Below, one piece after another: positions 60,801 through 64,000 of a DNA stretch of 64,000 nt. Position numbers and translations under genes: made by a program. The stretch comes from Bacteroidales bacterium (GTDB lineage: Bacteria > Bacteroidota > Bacteroidia > Bacteroidales > GCA-2711565), in assembly GCA_028280405.1 (NCBI GenBank), contig JANQLW010000078.1, forward strand, positions 1-64,000, given 5' to 3'. The number at the start of each line of letters is the position of its first letter. Position 1 is the first letter of the stretch. The notes beneath the pieces are model-generated. The model was not told where the DNA came from. It did no database searches and saw only the letters and a list, made by a program, of their open reading frames with translations.

Positions 60801-62117
60801 ATAATAAGATGGAAATACAGAAACATCAAAACCAATTAATAGATCATAATATGTCAGATTAAAAATTCCGTCATTTCCATTCAAATAGCATGGAACAAAT
60901 ATAATTTTTACCTTATCGGTTTTGGAGTTGGTTAAACCATTTTTTTTAATCCGGTTTATCACAGGATCACTTGCCTCATCAAAAAGATAGTGTGTCAGGT
61001 ATTCCTCTGTTACCGTTTTCTTAAAATCCTTGTTATCCAAACGATTTACCAATTCATGATTTACGGAAGTATGATTAGCAGGTACAGTTATAAAAGCAAC
61101 AACAGTTCGTTTTAAATTCTCATCTTTATTTAATTTTCCTAAAGCATCAATAAATAAGTCTATGCCCTTATTTTTGAACTCATATCTTCCACTATTGATC
61201 AAAAATTGTGTATTCGAATCAAGTTTCTGATTCATGAGGGCTTCAGCTACTTCAAATAGTTTATTTTTGGCGAGTTCACGTTTTTCTTTAAACAAACTCT
61301 CTTCCGGAACAAATGAATCTTCAAAACCATTAGGAGTTACTATATCAACTTTTTTACCAAGAAGATGTTTACATTCAAGCGCTGTGATATCGCTTACTGT
61401 AGTAAATCCATCGGCATGTATTGCAGATAGTTTCTCTAACGAATATTTTGAAGCTATATTAAATTGATTAGCCAGTTCATTAGCATCAAAAGCATCAAGA
61501 TCTGAATACAGAGGCAGACCATTACCGGCTATGGAGCGACCTAATGCAGTGGCATGGGTTGTAAATACCGTTGCTGCCTGAGGAACATTTTTTTTCAAAT
61601 ACAATATTCCGGTTCCTGTCATCCATTCATGAAAATGCGCAACAAACCTATCATGGGAAGTCATATTATACTCATAAAAACTTTCAATTATTTTAGCTGC
61701 AGCATAACCAAACATGGCAGGTTCAATATAATCCCATCCCCCATGCAGGGAATTCAGGTTAAAATCTTCCCAAAATTCTCCAAATATTTTATCCTTTTCA
61801 ACAAAATAGCTGGTAAAATCAGCAAGAATTACGATAGGCTTTCCAGGAATATCCCAATGTCCTATTCTGAAATGTAAGCCATCGGCTTCAGCTTGCTGAC
61901 GCCAAGACTTGTAAAGGTTTTCATCCTCTATAAAATCCTCATTTACATTAGACGCCCTACTACATTCAGGCCCAATTAATATAAGTTTATCTTTACATTT
62001 TTGTATTATAGAAGAGGCTTTTGTCGAAATTACCGTATAAATACCTCCTACTTTATTACATACCTCCCAACTTGTTTCAAATATAAAGTCAGCTTCTCTT
62101 TTTACATTATCCTCCAT
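57882..62117 (-). CDS. Glycogen synthase fused to alpha-glucan phosphorylase
   Basis: A 1,411-aa bifunctional enzyme. Residues about 1-560 are a GT3-type glycogen synthase, recognisable by EVCNKVGGIYTVISTKA, FHEWMTGTGILYLK, the donor-site segment PSYYEPWGYTPLES and TTNLAGFG. Residues about 570-1330 are an alpha-glucan phosphorylase of the short bacterial/archaeal type: MEFGMHDSIKIFSGGLGVLAGD, the FIGKG.HP-like FAGKAHPADKAG and the PLP-type region EASGTSGEKAVMNGVLN with the active-site Lys (about 1165). A C-terminal beta domain ends the chain. One protein carries both polymer-making and polymer-cleaving domains, a Bacteroidota arrangement. It begins two bases after the GH57 gene stops. Confidence 0.93.
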   Translation of the reverse strand: MEDNVKREADFIFETSWEVCNKVGGIYTVISTKASSIIQKCKDKLILIGPECSRASNVNEDFIEDENLYKSWRQQAEADGLHFRIGHWDIPGKPIVILADFTSYFVEKDKIFGEFWEDFNLNSLHGGWDYIEPAMFGYAAAKIIESFYEYNMTSHDRFVAHFHEWMTGTGILYLKKNVPQAATVFTTHATALGRSIAGNGLPLYSDLDAFDANELANQFNIASKYSLEKLSAIHADGFTTVSDITALECKHLLGKKVDIVTPNGFEDSFVPEESLFKEKRELAKNKLFEVAEALMNQKLDSNTQFLINSGRYEFKNKGIDLFIDALGKLNKDENLKRTVVAFITVPANHTSVNHELVNRLDNKDFKKTVTEEYLTHYLFDEASDPVINRIKKNGLTNSKTDKVKIIFVPCYLNGNDGIFNLTYYDLLIGFDVSVFPSYYEPWGYTPLESAAFHIPTITTNLAGFGLWVKSNFGNDNDGVRVIDRTDTNDDEFVHQLALQLEKYSQIKKEEFSQLRTKAFEISRVALWENLADNYFRLYDLALSKAEQRDGIYKRKQIIVPDQIKSNRPVWNKVLVTSEFPEALNPLLEISKNLWWSWNEPAIELFRSIDQKAWNTFEENPIALLESLTAKRLKELVSDTNFMNRLNAVYRDFSEYLKKSENRASDLIAYFSMEFGMHDSIKIFSGGLGVLAGDYLKEASDSNENLIGIGLLYRHGYFNQQISMYGDQIASYKPQKFSNMPLLPVKDENNEWVTVNISLTGRDVVAKAWKIQVGRVNLYLLDTDLEENSSKDRFITHQLYGGDWNNRFKQEMLLGLGGVRLIKKLGLTPKVYHCNEGHAALIGLERLKNYMIEDRLSFDEAKEVVRSSTLFTTHTPVPAGHDSFDEDILRAYFSRFSEYLNISWEVFMGLGRANEFDVKEKFSMSILAAKLSQEINGVSKLHGKVSQAMFSKLYDGYFPEESHISYVTNGVHLPTWASSDWKAFYEKHFGKTFFDNQLDRKNWNKIYEVSNEEIWKLRQTQRKKLIEYLKLRLEKDLTKRQENPKFILNTLQSYNDKTLTIGFARRFATYKRAHLLFSNLERLAKIVSNPDYPIQFIFAGKAHPADKAGQDLIKRIVEISKLPEFLGKITFVENYDINLGKALVQGVDVWLNTPTRLMEASGTSGEKAVMNGVLNFSVLDGWWAEGYIENAGWSLEEQKTFINQNHQDQYDAEQIYDVFENQIAPLFYKRDKNNIPNDWVLFIKKNIAEISPRFTMKRQLDDYQQQFYNKLMKRSDLINADNFKIAKELSAWKRKVLNVWEEIKVKAIKMPDYSNHSIKLSEFFQAEIEIDTRGLKPTEIGVEVLFAQKENGEVKSILFKSELSLESSKGHIAQYKCNVKANVTGVFDFAFRIFPKHELLEYRQDFPIMKWI

Positions 62118-62119
62118 AC

Positions 62120-63664
62120 TTACAGATGTTTTTTACATTCTTTCAGAAATGCCTTTTTTCTTTTAATGATATCAGCCTTTTTAAAATTATCACTTTCCAA
62201 TACTATTGCTTCGTATTTTACCATTGCACGCTTTCCAAGATTTTTTAGAATCTGATTTTTAATTTCTTTTTTAACATTTACCAAAGCATATGCAAGGTCT
62301 TCAATATCGACAGATTTTAATAGCTGCTTAATTTTTGCATTAGATAGTGCATTTACATCTGTAAAACTAATTTCTTTCGTTTTTGTATTTGTTTTTTTTA
62401 ATGAATTTTTTTCTACTTTTTTGTGAAGTTTTAGTTTTGCATTTTCTTTCCTGTCTGTTTCACCACTACGAACATGTTCTATTTTTTCTTCAATTCTAAT
62501 CATGAAATCAGACAAAACATTCATATAATTGATAAAAGCTTCATAAGGAGAACCATAAGGATTAAAGTATTTATGTACATCACCATCAGAGAACCATTTT
62601 GTACACATATAATAGAAGTGGTCACTGGTTTGCAAATATCTCCATTCTTTCCAGATCTCAAAATCGTCTATCTGTTTAATTTTCTCCTCAATCTCATAAA
62701 TTTTATGAAATGCTTCATCTTGCAAATCATTTCCCAACCATGCTGTTAAATCTCTTTCTTCATCAGCCCATGAAATAGGATAAGGTACATTAATTGTACC
62801 AACTGGTTGTAAGCTTTCAGCCAGTTCTTTTGGAGTATTAAACGTATAATCGGAATAATTGAATATTTGTTCGGGAAGAGCTTTCAAAAATTCAAAAATC
62901 CCAGTTTCTTCCCATTGATGCTCACCAAAGGTTTCGTAATCCAAAAATAAATTAACAACCTCTTCTTCAGGATCAATGCTGTTAAGCCAGTGTGTAAATT
63001 TTTCTGAAGTTAAAGGAAATTCAGACCATGAAGACTGAGAAAACCTAAATGCAATATCATCACTTAATCTAAAATTTTTCAATAATAATTTCAGCTTAGG
63101 ATTAATCGCATTGCAATACATATAGTTTGGACTTTTCCAGCCAAGTATATGCTTTGCTCCTTCAGTAAGCATTGTTTTATATCCCATATCAGCTACCATT
63201 TTGCCTATTTCATCTGAGTAAATCAGCTCCGTATTTCTAAATGTAGTAGGTTTCTGGCCAAACAATTCATAAATTTTTTCCGACTGGTATTTTACCTGCT
63301 TGACAAATTCCTTTTTACTTTTTAAAGCAGAAAGGGAATGGGCATAGGTTTCAGCCAAAAATTCCACACATCCTGTTTCAGCCAAACGCTTAAAACTTTC
63401 AATCACTTCAGGCACATATTGTTCAAACTGATCCAGCGCACAACCGGATATGGAATAACTTATTTTAAATTTACCATCATATTTCTTGATCAAATCCAGC
63501 ATGATTTGATTCGCAGGTAAATAACATTTGTCAGCAATTCTTCGGGCCAAAGACCGATTTTGAAAGTCATCAAAATAATAGTGATCTTTTCCTATATCAA
63601 AAAAACGATATGTTTTTAAGCGGTAAGGTTGGTGAACCTGAAAATAAAAACAAACTGATCTCAT
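62120..63664 (-). CDS. GH57 alpha-amylase-type glycosidase with FliG-like C-terminal segment
   Basis: A 514-aa glycoside hydrolase of family 57 (alpha-glucan cleaving or transferring, here in a glycogen operon). The family motifs are HQPYR at the N-terminus (His 11), the nucleophile in FLAETYAHS (Glu105) and the acid/base region FLDYETFGEHQ. The end of the protein (about 420-514), DVNALSNAKIKQLLKSVD, then IEDLAYALVN, KNQILKNLGKRA and KADIIKRKKAFLKE, follows the FliG pattern (IQLLLREVDxxDLAxALKG...ILSNMSxRA). This domain is unusual for GH57. A Lys-rich linker (about 400-430) joins them. Confidence 0.92.
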   Translation of the reverse strand: MRSVCFYFQVHQPYRLKTYRFFDIGKDHYYFDDFQNRSLARRIADKCYLPANQIMLDLIKKYDGKFKISYSISGCALDQFEQYVPEVIESFKRLAETGCVEFLAETYAHSLSALKSKKEFVKQVKYQSEKIYELFGQKPTTFRNTELIYSDEIGKMVADMGYKTMLTEGAKHILGWKSPNYMYCNAINPKLKLLLKNFRLSDDIAFRFSQSSWSEFPLTSEKFTHWLNSIDPEEEVVNLFLDYETFGEHQWEETGIFEFLKALPEQIFNYSDYTFNTPKELAESLQPVGTINVPYPISWADEERDLTAWLGNDLQDEAFHKIYEIEEKIKQIDDFEIWKEWRYLQTSDHFYYMCTKWFSDGDVHKYFNPYGSPYEAFINYMNVLSDFMIRIEEKIEHVRSGETDRKENAKLKLHKKVEKNSLKKTNTKTKEISFTDVNALSNAKIKQLLKSVDIEDLAYALVNVKKEIKNQILKNLGKRAMVKYEAIVLESDNFKKADIIKRKKAFLKECKKHL

Positions 63665-63678
63665 AACTAACGAATACT

Positions 63679-64000
63679 TTATATAACTGATTGGTAAACT
63701 TTTTTAACTTTTAATGCTGCATTATCCCATTTTAAATTATCTACTTCCTGCCTACCATAGGTTTTAAACATTTTAGAAATGGCATTATAATGCAATAATC
63801 CATAAATAGAATTGGCCAGGGCATCTATATCCCAAAAATCAACTTTTAAAGCATGCTTTAAAATTTCTGCAACTCCTGATTGCTTGGAAATAACCACTGG
63901 CACATTGGATCTCATTGCTTCAAGTGGAGAAATCCCAAATGGTTCCGAAACCGATGGCATTACATATACATCACTTAAGGCAAACATTTTGTCTACATCA
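63679..64000 (-). CDS. Glycosyltransferase family 4-like, C-terminal part only (window edge)
   Basis: The C-terminal half of a GT-B-fold glycosyltransferase: the nucleotide-sugar-binding segment ALSDVYVMPSVSEPFGISPLEA and the following helix with VPVVISKQSGVAEIL are typical of GT4 enzymes; the conserved Glu of EPFGxxxxEA is present. The frame continues beyond the right edge (DVDK precedes the Met at 63987), so the true start is outside. It ends 14 bases before the GH57 start and is the upstream gene of the glycogen operon, probably a glucan-related glucosyltransferase. Confidence 0.85.
   Translation of the reverse strand, partial: DVDKMFALSDVYVMPSVSEPFGISPLEAMRSNVPVVISKQSGVAEILKHALKVDFWDIDALANSIYGLLHYNAISKMFKTYGRQEVDNLKWDNAALKVKKVYQSVI

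Overview
The window is chromosomal DNA of an AT-rich Bacteroidota bacterium, probably an anaerobe or facultative anaerobe of the Bacteroidales/Marinilabiliales type. This rests on T9SS C-terminal sorting tails, a PorP/SprF protein, a TonB receptor with a carboxypeptidase-like N-terminal domain, LytTR/propeller two-component regulators, DUF4251 and LruC proteins, a Na+-pumping methylmalonyl-CoA decarboxylase cluster, and promoters with the Bacteroidota -7 box TAnnTTTG. Several of these promoters decide start codons (glnS, metG, thpR, the RluB-type synthase).

Layout. 1-5.9 kb: a palindromic intergenic element, tRNA-Cys, glnS, a fructosamine-kinase-like gene, an ECF sigma factor with a membrane partner, tRNA-Ala, thpR and a DUF6249 membrane protein. 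6-10.6 kb: a secreted M6 metalloprotease and a secreted VCBS-repeat protein. 10.7-14.9 kb: mce-mmdA-mmdD-mmdC-mmdB, which couples (R)/(S)-methylmalonyl-CoA interconversion and decarboxylation to Na+ export. 15-19.5 kb: uridine kinase, an LruC/LamG lipoprotein, a propeller lipoprotein and a DUF4251 protein. 19.6-23.8 kb: accessory DNA bounded by three tRNA-Arg(CCT) copies (one degenerate, one truncated, one intact), carrying a lipoprotein, a frameshifted tyrosine recombinase and a three-gene unit that looks like a toxin-antitoxin-SecB-like chaperone (TAC) module. 23.9-31 kb: metG, LD-carboxypeptidase, a heptamer repeat array, yraN, a pseudouridine synthase, tRNA-Asn, a GIY-YIG remnant, a Fic protein and a redoxin-like secreted protein. 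31-39.5 kb: a LytTR regulator with its giant propeller histidine kinase, a ChaN-like protein, a tiny zinc ribbon, a SYLF protein and a histidine kinase with a degenerate receiver domain. 39.7-46.6 kb: a three-gene T9SS unit (type B cargo, PorP/SprF, 1,624-aa adhesin/deacetylase-like protein). 46.7-53.8 kb: adenosine-kinase-like PfkB protein, an EF-G paralogue with a substituted catalytic His, an iron-type alcohol dehydrogenase, two small secreted proteins and mnmA. 53.8-57.7 kb: a second heptamer array, two ModE-box-like palindromes, a TonB receptor and a protein with sulfite-oxidase-fold (molybdopterin-type) domains. 57.9-64 kb: a glycogen operon on the minus strand (glycosyltransferase, GH57 amylase, glycogen synthase-phosphorylase fusion), open at the right edge.

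The strongest leads for something new are the TAC-like island (20.9-23.8 kb) and the pair of ModE-like boxes around the promoter of the TonB-receptor/molybdopterin-fold operon. Next come the predicted GTPase-dead EF-G paralogue, a FliG-like domain at the end of the GH57 enzyme, and the 7-bp tandem arrays next to gene starts. All family assignments were made by eye from the sequence; no database search was run.
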